Counted from the first letter of the stretch, positions 17,536-25,576 are shown. The stretch: DNA of 33,755 nt from Bryobacterales bacterium (GCA_003136675.1 PLFE01000050.1:81120-114874), one strand, 5' to 3'. The notes: generated by a model from the letters alone, not told the origin. A program made the numbers and translations.

Positions 17536-18092
17536 TTGTGTTGTATCTCCCAGTCGTACGCGATACTTTCGTTGTCGTAGGCGATTCGCCCCTCGTCTTT
17601 CGGGTTATAGAGACGATTGGTCGCGTAGACCAGTAACCCAGGGTCGCCGCCAATCACTTTGTAACCGTGCCCGACGCCGGGCGGGATCAGGATCTGCCAC
17701 GGCCGCAGCGGTCCGCAATAGATTGTGTTCTTGCGGCCTAGCGTGTGCGAGTCTTTACGCAGATCCACTAATACGACCTGGAACATTCCGCTGACGGCCG
17801 TCCAGCAATCCGTCTGGTGTAAGTGATAGTGGAACGCCTTCATCGTACCGGAGTAACTGAGCGCCGCGGAAACCTGCGTGGTTTCCGGCGGGAACTCCGC
17901 GACCAGTCCCTGACCGCCCCGAGTGATTTCGAGAAAGTATCCGCGGTCATCCGGCCATAAGGTAAGCGGCTGGATGCGAACGCCGGGAATGAGTTTATCG
18001 GAATCCGGTTTCAGGATGACGTCGCCGATGCCGCGTTCGCAATGGGGAATAGTGAGTTCAAGGCTTTCGGATGCGGCCAGAAGGGTAGGCAT
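17532..18092 (-). CDS. rfbC: RmlC-like dTDP-4-dehydrorhamnose 3,5-epimerase family protein
   Basis: A 186-residue cupin-fold sugar epimerase. DDRGYFLEI (near 48-56), the histidine block MKAFHYHLHQTD (near 83-94), IPPGVGHGYKVI, the Tyr-containing NRLYNPKDE and the final YDWE segment follow the RmlC order. Classical RmlC has RGLHYQ at the active His; here it is KAFHYH, so the phosphate-contacting Arg is replaced by Lys. It could be the 3,5-epimerase or a related 3- or 5-epimerase for another deoxysugar. It starts directly after the stop of the YvlD-type gene and ends inside the start of rfbB. Confidence 0.85.
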   Translation of the reverse strand: MPTLLAASESLELTIPHCERGIGDVILKPDSDKLIPGVRIQPLTLWPDDRGYFLEITRGGQGLVAEFPPETTQVSAALSYSGTMKAFHYHLHQTDCWTAVSGMFQVVLVDLRKDSHTLGRKNTIYCGPLRPWQILIPPGVGHGYKVIGGDPGLLVYATNRLYNPKDEGRIAYDNESIAYDWEIQHK

Positions 18093-18431
18093 TTATGCGT
18101 GAAGTAACCAGCGTAGCAGCCCATCGACAATGGTCAGAAGAATGGACCCGAAGAACGCCGGCCCGAAGCCGAGCACGCGGAAGCCGGACACGAAGGCGGC
18201 GGTCAGCCGCAGCATCAGAGCATTGATGACGAGGAGGAAGATCCCCAGCGTGAGGATGGCCAGGGGCAGCGTGATGACCTTGAGCAGGAACCCGATCGTC
18301 GCGCTCAGTAGGCCGTAGACAAGCGCGGCGATCAGGGCGGCTAGGAAGCCGTCGACTTCGATGCCGCGGATGACGTTGGCGACGATGACGAGGCCGACGC
18401 CGCTGATGAGCCAGTGAAGGAGATAGCGCAT
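18093..18431 (-). CDS. YvlD-type (phage_holin_4_2 family) four-helix membrane protein
   Basis: A 112-residue protein that is almost entirely hydrophobic, with four predicted membrane helices. The conserved family core is visible: GIEVDGFLAALIAALVYGL near 23-41, VITLPLAILTLGIFLLVINALML near 52-74, and a last amphipathic helix around VDGLLRWLL. Despite the holin label, members are chromosomal and not linked to lysis, and no phage genes surround it. It is the first gene of the minus-strand operon with rfbC and rfbB. Its role may relate to the cell envelope, but that is only context. Confidence 0.88.
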   Translation of the reverse strand: MRYLLHWLISGVGLVIVANVIRGIEVDGFLAALIAALVYGLLSATIGFLLKVITLPLAILTLGIFLLVINALMLRLTAAFVSGFRVLGFGPAFFGSILLTIVDGLLRWLLHA

Positions 18432-18475
18432 AGTAAGGGGAAATTGTAACAGGCCAGGGGCGTCTCGAGATCGCG

Positions 18476-18898
18476 CTAGTCGTCCACTGGCTGGGTTGCT
18501 CGACGACCGATTGCGTATTGGTCAACGGCTAAACACGTGTCGCGCCATCGACGCCAAATGGTGTATCTGGTCGCGCCACTCCCTGGCTCGGAGGCTGCCC
18601 AGGCGAGAACAATCGTACGTGCCACGGGTCCGACCGGCCCGCCCTGAGAGACAATGAACAAACCTGGGCTGGACTTCCCCGCTTCAAGCCGCGACCGAAA
18701 ATAAGCGACCATGGTCCGGCGATCATGAGAAACCAGGATACGCCCCTGCTGTGCGGAACGTTCGAGGAGTTCGGGATCGCCGATGTCTTCTAACCCAGCA
18801 TCGGCCGAGGACGCAAAATCAACGGCCGGCTCCAGTTTGCGGACTGCTTTCACGATCGCGTGTTTGAGGTCTGCATCGGCTTGAAAGCGAACGGTCAA
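18476..18898 (-). CDS. DUF5615-family PIN-like toxin, C-terminus apparently frameshifted
   Basis: The first roughly 103 residues match the DUF5615 PIN-like fold. They contain FQADADLKHAIVKAVR, then DIGDPELLERSAQQGRILVSHD with the acidic residues of a PIN nuclease, and the closing IVLAWAASEP. After that the frame continues into a Trp/Arg-rich tail unlike the family and ends at 18476. One base out of frame, the sequence reads REWRDQIHHLASMARHVFSR and then a stop at 18522-18524, which looks like the expected family ending. A single-base deletion near 18584-18590, or a sequencing error, would explain this. The TTG start overlaps the TGA of the upstream DUF433 gene. Such pairs are presumed toxin-antitoxin modules. 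Confidence 0.72.
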   Translation of the reverse strand: MTVRFQADADLKHAIVKAVRKLEPAVDFASSADAGLEDIGDPELLERSAQQGRILVSHDRRTMVAYFRSRLEAGKSSPGLFIVSQGGPVGPVARTIVLAWAASEPGSGATRYTIWRRWRDTCLAVDQYAIGRRATQPVDD

Positions 18899-19212
18899 CC
18901 GCGAGGCTCGCCCATCTTTGCGCGGGCGTTTTCGAGCTTTTTCCAGAGCGCGGGATTCGCTTGCTGCAGTGGAGTAGCGCTGCCCTCGAATTCCCTTTCC
19001 GTTAGCGCGAGGTATTCATCAATCTCCGGCTGATGGTCAAGATAGAACGCGATGGCGCCGTGAATCTGCGCTCGCTTCAGCAGAGGGAAGTCCTCGTGGA
19101 TAGCCTCGGGAGAACTGCCCTCGTTGAATTAGCAGACGACGGAATCGAGAGACACGCGGGTTCCAGCCACGTAGTAACCGTCGTTCCGCTTCTCCACGTA
19201 TTCCCTGTGCAT
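18895..19212 (-). pseudogene. DUF433-family antitoxin gene interrupted by an in-frame TAA
   Basis: Reading the minus strand from the ATG at 19212-19210 gives REYVEKRNDGYYVAGTRVSL, an exact DUF433-like N-terminus. At codon 28 there is a TAA (19131-19129). The same frame then continues without another stop through FNEGSSPEAIHEDFP, a helical segment (GAIAFYLDHQPEIDEYLAL) and a Lys/Glu-rich tail to the TGA at 18897-18895. Total length would be 105 residues, normal for the family. No ATG, GTG or TTG lies in frame soon after the TAA, so re-initiation is unlikely. DUF433 proteins are the usual partners of DUF5615 toxins, and the gene order and 4-nt overlap are canonical. Confidence 0.8.
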
Positions 19213-19321
19213 CGTGCTCAGATCCCAACTTGAGTATATCTCGCTGGCGCTTCTTTACCGGCTCACTCATCCACGAAAGCCAATGAATCCGGGCGAAAAG
19301 AATTCTATTCCATCCGTGATT

Positions 19322-19327
19322 CATAAT
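19322..19327 (+). promoter_or_regulatory. Possible -10 box (CATAAT) for a leaderless DUF72 transcript
   Basis: CATAAT ends 7 nt before the ATG at 19335, so transcription from it would begin at or next to the start codon. No Shine-Dalgarno sequence precedes this ATG, which fits a leaderless message. No good -35 box is visible at the right distance, so this is tentative. Confidence 0.3.
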
Positions 19328-19334
19328 CGAATTC

Positions 19335-20042
19335 ATGCCGCAACTCTACGCCGGGTCATCCGGATTCGCTTATCCCTCGTGGAAGCCGACGTTCTATCCT
19401 GCGAAGCTTCCGGCCGCGAAGTTTCTGGAACACTATGCCACCCGGCTGAATGCCGTCGAGATTAACTACACGTTCCGGAGGCTGCCGTCCGCTTCCACGC
19501 TTGAAAAATGGGTGGCCGCCACGCCGGCCGGCTTTGTCTTCGCGGTGAAGGCCAACATGCGGATCACTCACATCCTGAAGCTGAGGAATGCGCAGGAGGC
19601 GACAGAGCTATTTCTCAAGATGATCGATCCGCTGCGTACGGCGCGCCGGCTCGGTCCCGTCTTGTTTCAACTTGGCCCCACCTTCAAGCGGGACGATCAG
19701 CTTCTGGATGATTATTTGCAACTGCTGCCCCGCGACCTGCGCTATACCTTCGAGTTCCGTCATGCCTCGTGGCTCGCCGACCCCGTCTTTGCAGTCCTCG
19801 GAAAGTACAACGTCAGCCTCTGCCTCGCGGAGTCGGAGAAGCTGGAAATTCCCAAAGTGGTCACCGCCGACTTTGTCTACAGCCGCTTGCGAAAAACCGA
19901 ATACTCGAAAGAGACTCTATCGGGGATTGAAAGCCAAACGCGCGAGCAACTGGCTGCCGGAAGGGATGTTTTCGCCTTCTTCAAACATGAAGAAGACCCG
20001 CAAGGCGCGCTCTATGCGGAGGATCTGCTGGCCCGTTTTTGA
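19335..20042 (+). CDS. DUF72 (YecE-like) family protein
   Basis: A 235-residue TIM-barrel-like protein. The family landmarks are LYAGSSGFAYPSWKPTFYP at the N-terminus, NAVEINYTFRRLPS (near 39-52), the FVFAVKANMRITH strand, GPVLFQLGP (near 107-115) and TFEFRHASW (near 137-145). The biochemical function of DUF72 proteins is unproven. It sits next to Ku and LigD, and its 3' end overlaps the convergent ku gene by 31 nt. DUF72 genes are often seen beside repair genes, so a link to DNA damage is possible but only contextual. Confidence 0.9.
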   Translation: MPQLYAGSSGFAYPSWKPTFYPAKLPAAKFLEHYATRLNAVEINYTFRRLPSASTLEKWVAATPAGFVFAVKANMRITHILKLRNAQEATELFLKMIDPLRTARRLGPVLFQLGPTFKRDDQLLDDYLQLLPRDLRYTFEFRHASWLADPVFAVLGKYNVSLCLAESEKLEIPKVVTADFVYSRLRKTEYSKETLSGIESQTREQLAAGRDVFAFFKHEEDPQGALYAEDLLARF

Positions 20043-20863
20043 CCGGAGCGTTTCTTGGCCGCCGCCACAGGTTCCGCCTGCTCTTCTTCACGCTGCACCG
20101 GCTTCTTCGCTTCCAGGCTCTTGCGCAGCGCTTCCATGATGTCGATCACCGGAGCGATGTGTGTGGCGGGCGTCTCCACCACAGCATGGCCTTCGATCTT
20201 GGCCTGAATCATCTTCTCCAGATTGGCGCGATAGGTGTCGTGATACTTCTCAGGCTCGAATTCGCCGGCGAGCGACTCGATCAACATGCGGGCCAGACCC
20301 AGTTCTTTCTCTTTCAGTGAACTGGCATCGGTATGGAATTCGTCCGCAGCCCGCACCTCGCTGCGATAGTACATCGTATGCAGCATCATCCCGGTTTTCG
20401 CCGGCCGCAGAACAACAATGTGTTCCCGATTGTGCATGGCGATCTTGGCGATGCCGTAATAACCCGATTCCCGCATCGCTTCGAACAGCAGCGCATACGG
20501 TTTCTCGCCGCCTTCCTGAGGCGCGAGATAGTAGGAACTTTCCAGATAGACCGGATCGACGGCGTCGCCTTTGACGAACTCAAGAATCTCCATCACCTTG
20601 GCTGTTTTGGGGGCGACCTTCTTGATTTCCTCGTCGTCAATGACGACGTAGTGATCTTTCTCGTATTCGTAACCCTTTACAATTTCGTTACGAGGAATGG
20701 GCTTGTCTTCTTTTTGGCAGAAGGTGACCAGTTTGATGCGTGAGCCGTCCGTCTTGTGGAGCTGGTTAAAGCTGATGGATTCGCTGCGGGCCGCGACGGC
20801 GAGATGCACCGGGAATGACACGAGCCCGAACGCGAGATGTCCCTTCCACACGCTACTAGCCAC
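20012..20863 (-). CDS. ku: Ku, double-strand-break end-binding protein
   Basis: A 283-residue bacterial Ku with the standard start ASSVWKGHLAFGLVSFPVHL, the core block FNQLHKTDGSRI, KGYEYEKDHYVVIDDEEI (near 64-81), the bridge region and the GLARMLIESLAGEFEPEKYHD segment. It ends in a Lys/Arg/Ala/Ser-rich tail, which in other Ku proteins helps DNA binding and LigD recruitment. It forms a homodimeric ring on broken ends and recruits LigD for non-homologous end joining. GTG at 20863 is the only start giving the family N-terminus; no Shine-Dalgarno is seen. It is divergent from ligD across 41 nt. Confidence 0.96.
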   Translation of the reverse strand: MASSVWKGHLAFGLVSFPVHLAVAARSESISFNQLHKTDGSRIKLVTFCQKEDKPIPRNEIVKGYEYEKDHYVVIDDEEIKKVAPKTAKVMEILEFVKGDAVDPVYLESSYYLAPQEGGEKPYALLFEAMRESGYYGIAKIAMHNREHIVVLRPAKTGMMLHTMYYRSEVRAADEFHTDASSLKEKELGLARMLIESLAGEFEPEKYHDTYRANLEKMIQAKIEGHAVVETPATHIAPVIDIMEALRKSLEAKKPVQREEEQAEPVAAAKKRSGQKRASRSSA

Positions 20864-20904
20864 ATATCATGTATATCATTTAGCAAGAACATTTCCAACT
20901 GTTT
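20864..20904. promoter_or_regulatory. AT-rich divergent ku/ligD promoter region
   Basis: Only 41 nt separate the ku and ligD start codons. The stretch is clearly more AT-rich than its surroundings. It contains an interrupted palindrome ATAT-N5-ATAT (20864-20876) and a direct repeat TATCAT (20865-20870 and 20874-20879). Neither gene has a visible Shine-Dalgarno sequence, so both may be leaderless. The short shared spacer implies coordinated control of the two end-joining genes; no known operator is recognised. Confidence 0.5.
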
Positions 20905-23439
20905 ATGTCCCTGGAAGAGTACAAACGGAAACGTAATTTTGCAGAAACGCCGGAACCTGCGCCCGCGAAGGTGGATCCGGGCGACGGCGGGAACCGTTTC
21001 TACGTGCAACGCCACCATGCTTCACACCTGCATTATGACTTCCGCATGGAGGTTGCCGGGACCCTGAAATCGTGGGCTATTCCGAAAGGTCCCACGCTCG
21101 ACCCGGCCCCCAAACACTTCGCCGCCATGGTGGAAGATCACCCGCTCGACTACGGCAATTTTGAGGGCAACATCCCCACAGGGAATTACGGGGGAGGCAG
21201 CGTGATGCTGTGGGACCGCGGAACCTATGAGCTAATTGGAGACGCGGACGCGACCGAGCAGATCGCGCGCGGCGACTTCAAGTTCACGCTGCATGGCGAG
21301 AAGCTCAACGGCGATTTTGCCCTGGTTCTGATGAAGAATCGAGGCAAAGGCAATGAATGGCTGCTTCTGAAGAAGAAGGATGCCGCGGCGGTTTCCGGGT
21401 GGGACGTGGAGGCGTACGCCACCAGCGTTCTCACGGGCCGGACGCAGGAGGAGATTGCTCACGATCTTCCCGCCAAACGCGGGAAGGGCGTGAAGGCAGC
21501 GGAATCGAGTCCGGTGCAGGGTGCGGTGAAAGCGCCTATGCCAGGCTTCTTCGAGCCCATGTCGGCCACTCTGACGGATACCTTCCCGGAAACGGGTGAC
21601 TGGGTGGCCGAACTGAAGTTCGACGGCATTCGGGCGCTCTGCTTCATTCATGAAGGACGTGTCGAGATCTACATGCGCAGCGGCAACCGGTGTGAGCGGC
21701 AATATCCCGAACTGACCGTGCTGCCGCATCAGGTGAAAGCGAAGCAAGCCGTGCTGGATGGGGAGATTGCCGTTCTCGATGAAAAAGGCGTGCCCGGGTT
21801 TGCGCTGATCCAGCCAAGGATTATGGCTGCCGATGCAGCGGCGATCGCGCAGATGACCAGGACTCGCCCGGTCACCCTCTTTCTGTTCGATCTGCTCTAC
21901 CTGGATGGGTGGGATCTTCGCGGGGCGGCTCTCACGGATCGCCGCAAGTTATTGGAAGCGGTGGTGACGCGCCAGGGGCCAGTGAAGATTTCGGAGGCGT
22001 TTCCGCCGACTCGCGACTTAGTGGAAGCCGTGAGGCAAAACGGGCTGGAGGGATTAGTGGCGAAGCGCCGGGACAGCCTCTACGAATCGCACCGCAGCCG
22101 CGATTGGCTGAAGCTGAAGTTAGTGGAGCAGCAGGAGTTTGTCATCTGCGGCTACACCATCGGAGAACGGGACCACTTTGGAGCATTAGTGCTCGGCGTG
22201 CATGAGCGCGGGAAACTGCGCTGGGCGGGCAACGTCGGGACGGGTTTCGATGCGAAACTGCTGACGTCGATCCGGGCCTTGCTGGATTTGCGGACGCGCG
22301 GAACGTCGCCGCTGCCGCACGATCCGAAAATGCCGAAGGACGTGGTCTGGGTGGAACCGGATCTGGTCTGCGAGGTGAAGTTTGCCAACTGGACGCCCGA
22401 TAAACGCTTGCGCGCGCCCGTGTTTCTCGGGTTGAGAGTCGATAAGAACGCCAATGATGTGGGAGTCGAAGCCGTAGGAGTCGAAATGCCCGAAGCAAAA
22501 CCGCAAAAGAAGCCTAAGCCGCTGCTGGCCGAAAACCAGGAAGAAGCGCGTATCAAAGTGGATGGCCAGGATCTGAAGCTGACGCATCTCAGCAAGATCT
22601 ACTATCCAAAGGACGGCTATACCAAGCGCGACTTACTCAACTACTACGACGGCGTCGCCAAGCTTCTGCTGCCGCATTTGAAGGACCGGCCGCTCTCGCT
22701 GAAGCGCTATCCGAATGGAATCGACGAGCCATTCTTCTTTCAGAAGAACTCGCCGGAGACCTATCCCGCGTGGCTGCGCTATGAGACGGTGGATGATATC
22801 CGGTACGTTCTGGCGGAGAACCGCGCGGCGCTACTCTATCTGACGAATCTGGGCTGTATCGATCAGAATCCGTATATGAGCCGGGTCCGGTCCATCGAAC
22901 ATCCGGACTGGATACTGATCGATCTTGATCCCCAGGAATGCCCCTACGAAATGATCGTGGAGGCGGCGCAGTTAGTGCGCGGAATTCTGGATGAGATCGG
23001 CCTGACCGGTTATCCGAAAACCACCGGAGGTGACGGGATGCATGTCTATATCCCCGTGAAGCCGGTCTATTCTTACGAAGACACCAAGCACTTCGCCGAG
23101 GTGCTGGCCAGCATCGCGCTGCTGCGCAAACCGCAACTGTTCACCACGCCGAGAAGCGTGGCGAAGCGCCAAAAGGGGCGCGTATACTTTGACTTTCTGC
23201 AGAACGGGGAAGGGAAGACGATTGCCGCTCCGTATGTGGCGCGGGCTTACAACGGCGCGCCGGTAGCGACGCCGCTCGAATGGGAGGAAGTGAAGCGCGG
23301 CCTGCATCCTTCGCAGTTCAGCATCAGGAACGCGCTGGCACGCTTCGCCGAAAAGGGCGATCTGTTCGCGGGAGTTTTGAAGAAGCCGCAATCGCTGGAC
23401 AAGGCTTTCGGAAAAATCGAAAAGCTATTTCAGCCGTAG
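20905..23439 (+). CDS. ligD: Multifunctional ATP-dependent DNA ligase D (PE-LIG-POL)
   Basis: An 844-residue end-joining enzyme with all three modules. The 3'-phosphoesterase domain (about 1-170) has the HHASHLHYDFR motif (H37, H43, D45) and H79. The ligase domain (about 200-520) has nucleotidyl-transfer lysine K238 in ELKFDGIR, DGEIAVLD, EGLVAKRRDSLYE and WLKLKLV. The primase-polymerase domain (about 550-844) has D673/D675 in LIDLDPQE, the GGDGMHVYIPV motif and RVYFDFLQN. Domain order PE-LIG-POL is that of Pseudomonas LigD. It processes, fills in and seals Ku-bound ends. Its last 15 nt overlap the convergent rarA gene. Confidence 0.97.
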   Translation: MSLEEYKRKRNFAETPEPAPAKVDPGDGGNRFYVQRHHASHLHYDFRMEVAGTLKSWAIPKGPTLDPAPKHFAAMVEDHPLDYGNFEGNIPTGNYGGGSVMLWDRGTYELIGDADATEQIARGDFKFTLHGEKLNGDFALVLMKNRGKGNEWLLLKKKDAAAVSGWDVEAYATSVLTGRTQEEIAHDLPAKRGKGVKAAESSPVQGAVKAPMPGFFEPMSATLTDTFPETGDWVAELKFDGIRALCFIHEGRVEIYMRSGNRCERQYPELTVLPHQVKAKQAVLDGEIAVLDEKGVPGFALIQPRIMAADAAAIAQMTRTRPVTLFLFDLLYLDGWDLRGAALTDRRKLLEAVVTRQGPVKISEAFPPTRDLVEAVRQNGLEGLVAKRRDSLYESHRSRDWLKLKLVEQQEFVICGYTIGERDHFGALVLGVHERGKLRWAGNVGTGFDAKLLTSIRALLDLRTRGTSPLPHDPKMPKDVVWVEPDLVCEVKFANWTPDKRLRAPVFLGLRVDKNANDVGVEAVGVEMPEAKPQKKPKPLLAENQEEARIKVDGQDLKLTHLSKIYYPKDGYTKRDLLNYYDGVAKLLLPHLKDRPLSLKRYPNGIDEPFFFQKNSPETYPAWLRYETVDDIRYVLAENRAALLYLTNLGCIDQNPYMSRVRSIEHPDWILIDLDPQECPYEMIVEAAQLVRGILDEIGLTGYPKTTGGDGMHVYIPVKPVYSYEDTKHFAEVLASIALLRKPQLFTTPRSVAKRQKGRVYFDFLQNGEGKTIAAPYVARAYNGAPVATPLEWEEVKRGLHPSQFSIRNALARFAEKGDLFAGVLKKPQSLDKAFGKIEKLFQP

Positions 23440-24768
23440 CTTCTCGCGCGCGGCCCGAATCTCTTCCAACCTTTCCGCGATCCGTTTTTCCATGCCGCGT
23501 TCGGTCGGCTGGTAGTAATGGCGATCGCGCAACGCCTCAGGAAGGCACTCCATTCCCGTGATGGCTTCTTCTAACTTATGGGCATGTTCGTAGCCTTCAC
23601 CATAGCCCCATTGCTTCATGTGCCTGGTTACCGCGTTACGCAGATTCATGGGGACAGGCTCGGCGCGAGTTTCTTCCACGTCTTTCATCACCGCGCCCAA
23701 GGCGCGATATGAGGCGTCCGACTTCGGCGCGAGAGCCAGATAGATGGTCAGTTGACCCAGCGCAAGATCGCCTTCGGGGATGCCGAGAAAATGAACAGCC
23801 TGCTGGACAGCCATGGCCTGTTCCAGCGCACGAGGGTCCGCGAGGCCGATATCTTCAATGGACATCCGCACCAGACGCCGAGCGATATACATGCGATCTT
23901 CCCCGGATTCCAGCATGCGCGCCAGCCAGTAAAGCGCCGCGTCCACATCGCTCGAACGCACCGACTTGTGCAGCGCCGAGATGATGTTGTAATGCTCCTC
24001 GCCGGCCTTGTCGTAGACCAGCACCTTGCGCTGCATCGCATCTTCGACGGACTGACGAGTCAATGACGAACCAGGTTCGGTAGCCAGCACGGCGGCTTCG
24101 AGGGTGTTGTACGCCGAGCGGGCGTCGCCGCTGGAGTAAGCCGCAATCATGCGGAGTAAGTCATCCGGCGCCGTCACGCGCCGCTCACCGAATCCGCGCC
24201 CGGTGTCTTCCAGCGCGCGTCCGAGCAGCGCCACGATCTGTTCTTCCGACAGGGCCTTAAGGGCATATACTTTCGATCGCGAGAGCAGCGCGGCGTTCAC
24301 CTCGAACGAAGGATTCTCGGTGGTTGCGCCAATCAGAATGATGTCGCCGCGCTCCACATATGGCAGAAACGCGTCCTGCTGGGCCTTGTTGAAACGGTGT
24401 ATCTCGTCGATGAAGAGAATGGTCCGGCGGCCCATGCGGCGCAATTTTTCGGCATCGGCCATCACCGCCTTGATTTCCTTCATGCCGCCCATCACGGCGC
24501 TGAAGGGAACGAACTCCGAACGGGTGGTGTGGGCGATGATGCGCGCGAGCGTGGTTTTGCCGACGCCGGGCGGACCCCAGAGGATCACGCTCGAAACGCG
24601 GTCCTGATCGATCTGCTGGCGCAGTGGCTTGCCCGGCGCGAGGATATGCTCCTGTCCGGCGTAGTCCTCGATGCTTTCAGGGCGCATGCGTTCGGCAAGT
24701 GGCCGCGTCTTGTCGATTTGCGCATCGGCTGGCTCTCGGGGCAGAGGAGCGGATTCAAACAGACTCAT
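23425..24768 (-). CDS. rarA: RarA/MgsA-type AAA+ ATPase (replication-associated recombination protein A)
   Basis: A 447-residue clamp-loader-like ATPase. The N-terminal LAERMRPESIEDYAGQEHIL, Walker A GPPGVGKTTLA with K71, Walker B ILFIDEIHRF with D121/E122, the sensor segment GATTENPSFEVN, and the C-terminal tetramerisation region (SDASYRALGAVMKDVEE, VPMNLRNAVT) are typical of RarA/WRNIP1. It acts at stalled forks and gaps. The ATG overlaps the TGA of the RNA methyltransferase gene (ATGA), so the two are co-translated. Confidence 0.95.
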   Translation of the reverse strand: MSLFESAPLPREPADAQIDKTRPLAERMRPESIEDYAGQEHILAPGKPLRQQIDQDRVSSVILWGPPGVGKTTLARIIAHTTRSEFVPFSAVMGGMKEIKAVMADAEKLRRMGRRTILFIDEIHRFNKAQQDAFLPYVERGDIILIGATTENPSFEVNAALLSRSKVYALKALSEEQIVALLGRALEDTGRGFGERRVTAPDDLLRMIAAYSSGDARSAYNTLEAAVLATEPGSSLTRQSVEDAMQRKVLVYDKAGEEHYNIISALHKSVRSSDVDAALYWLARMLESGEDRMYIARRLVRMSIEDIGLADPRALEQAMAVQQAVHFLGIPEGDLALGQLTIYLALAPKSDASYRALGAVMKDVEETRAEPVPMNLRNAVTRHMKQWGYGEGYEHAHKLEEAITGMECLPEALRDRHYYQPTERGMEKRIAERLEEIRAAREKLRLK

Positions 24769-25538
24769 CGGGAAGCCCTCTGCCTCGCAGCCTCATAGAG
24801 CAACACCCCGGCGGCGACCGCGGCGTTCAAAGATTCGACTGCGCCGGTGGGGATCGAGACCAGTTCCGCGGTTTTCAGAAAACTCGGGTCGACGCCGTGG
24901 CCTTCGCTCCCGATGATGACGGCGAGAGGACGGGTGAGGTCCGAATCCCATGCCGATTTTACTCCCCGCGTGTGCGGCACGCCTGCCAGGATCGCGGCCC
25001 GTCCGACGAAAGCCGCGGCGGTTTCCTCCGCCGTGGCCAGCACGATCCCAAGGCGGAACAAGGACCCGGCGGACGCGCGAATCGTTTTGGGATGAAACGG
25101 ACTCACCGAACCCTTTAAGAAAACGATGCCGGTTGCGCCGAAGGCTTCGCCGGCGCGTGCGATGGCTCCGGCATTGCCCGGGTCCTGCACGCCATCGAGC
25201 ACCACCACCAGCGGATTGCCGCTCAGGATTGTTGGGAACGAAGCCAGTTTCGGTTCCACCAGCGCGAGAACGCCCTGTGGCGTCGAGGTGCCGGATATTG
25301 AGCGGAACACTTTATCGGAGACCTCGATGACGCGATCGGCCTCGACCCCTGCGGGCAGAGCCGCGCCTTCACTGACGACGGCCCGCGGGATACGCAAGCG
25401 GCTCCGCCACGCTTCCGCAACCAGGTGCGGGCCTTCGGCAATCATCCAGCCCTTTTCGGTGAGCGCGCCTTGCTGCTGGGCGCGGCGAATCTCCTTCAGC
25501 AAAGGGTTTGCGGGGCTAGTGAGTACATTTGAAACCAT
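24765..25538 (-). CDS. SpoU/TrmH-family RNA 2'-O-methyltransferase (RlmB-like)
   Basis: A 257-residue SPOUT methyltransferase. An N-terminal substrate-binding domain (about 1-95, with NPLLKEIRRAQQ) precedes the knotted catalytic domain. Motif 1 is DPGNAGAIARAGEAFG, motif 2 is IIGSEGHGVDPSFL and motif 3 is VSIPTGAVESLNAAVAAGVLLYEAAR. Members use S-adenosylmethionine to 2'-O-methylate rRNA or tRNA; the exact nucleotide cannot be told from sequence. AGGGGA (25547-25542, minus strand) is just before the ATG. It is the first gene of the two-gene unit with rarA. Confidence 0.92.
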   Translation of the reverse strand: MVSNVLTSPANPLLKEIRRAQQQGALTEKGWMIAEGPHLVAEAWRSRLRIPRAVVSEGAALPAGVEADRVIEVSDKVFRSISGTSTPQGVLALVEPKLASFPTILSGNPLVVVLDGVQDPGNAGAIARAGEAFGATGIVFLKGSVSPFHPKTIRASAGSLFRLGIVLATAEETAAAFVGRAAILAGVPHTRGVKSAWDSDLTRPLAVIIGSEGHGVDPSFLKTAELVSIPTGAVESLNAAVAAGVLLYEAARQRASR

Positions 25539-25576
25539 AAATCCCCTACAATGTTGACATCAGCATACCTCGAACC
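25539..25576. promoter_or_regulatory. Short divergent intergenic region between the RNA methyltransferase and ydcF-like genes
   Basis: These 38 nt separate two divergent starts. The minus-strand gene has AGGGGA close to its ATG. A TTGACA at 25554-25559 on the plus strand is too close to the GTG at 25577 to serve as its -35 box. A TATGCT on the minus strand, about 30 nt before the methyltransferase start, could be a -10 box but lacks a matching -35 box. Confidence 0.3.

Noticed and set aside
18093..18431. Phage holin, suggesting prophage remains
   Set aside because: The family name is historical; YvlD-like proteins are chromosomal and no other phage gene is nearby.
19300..19334. Two GAATTC palindromes before the DUF72 gene as a possible operator
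   Set aside because: Six-base palindromes are common by chance and no larger symmetry connects them.
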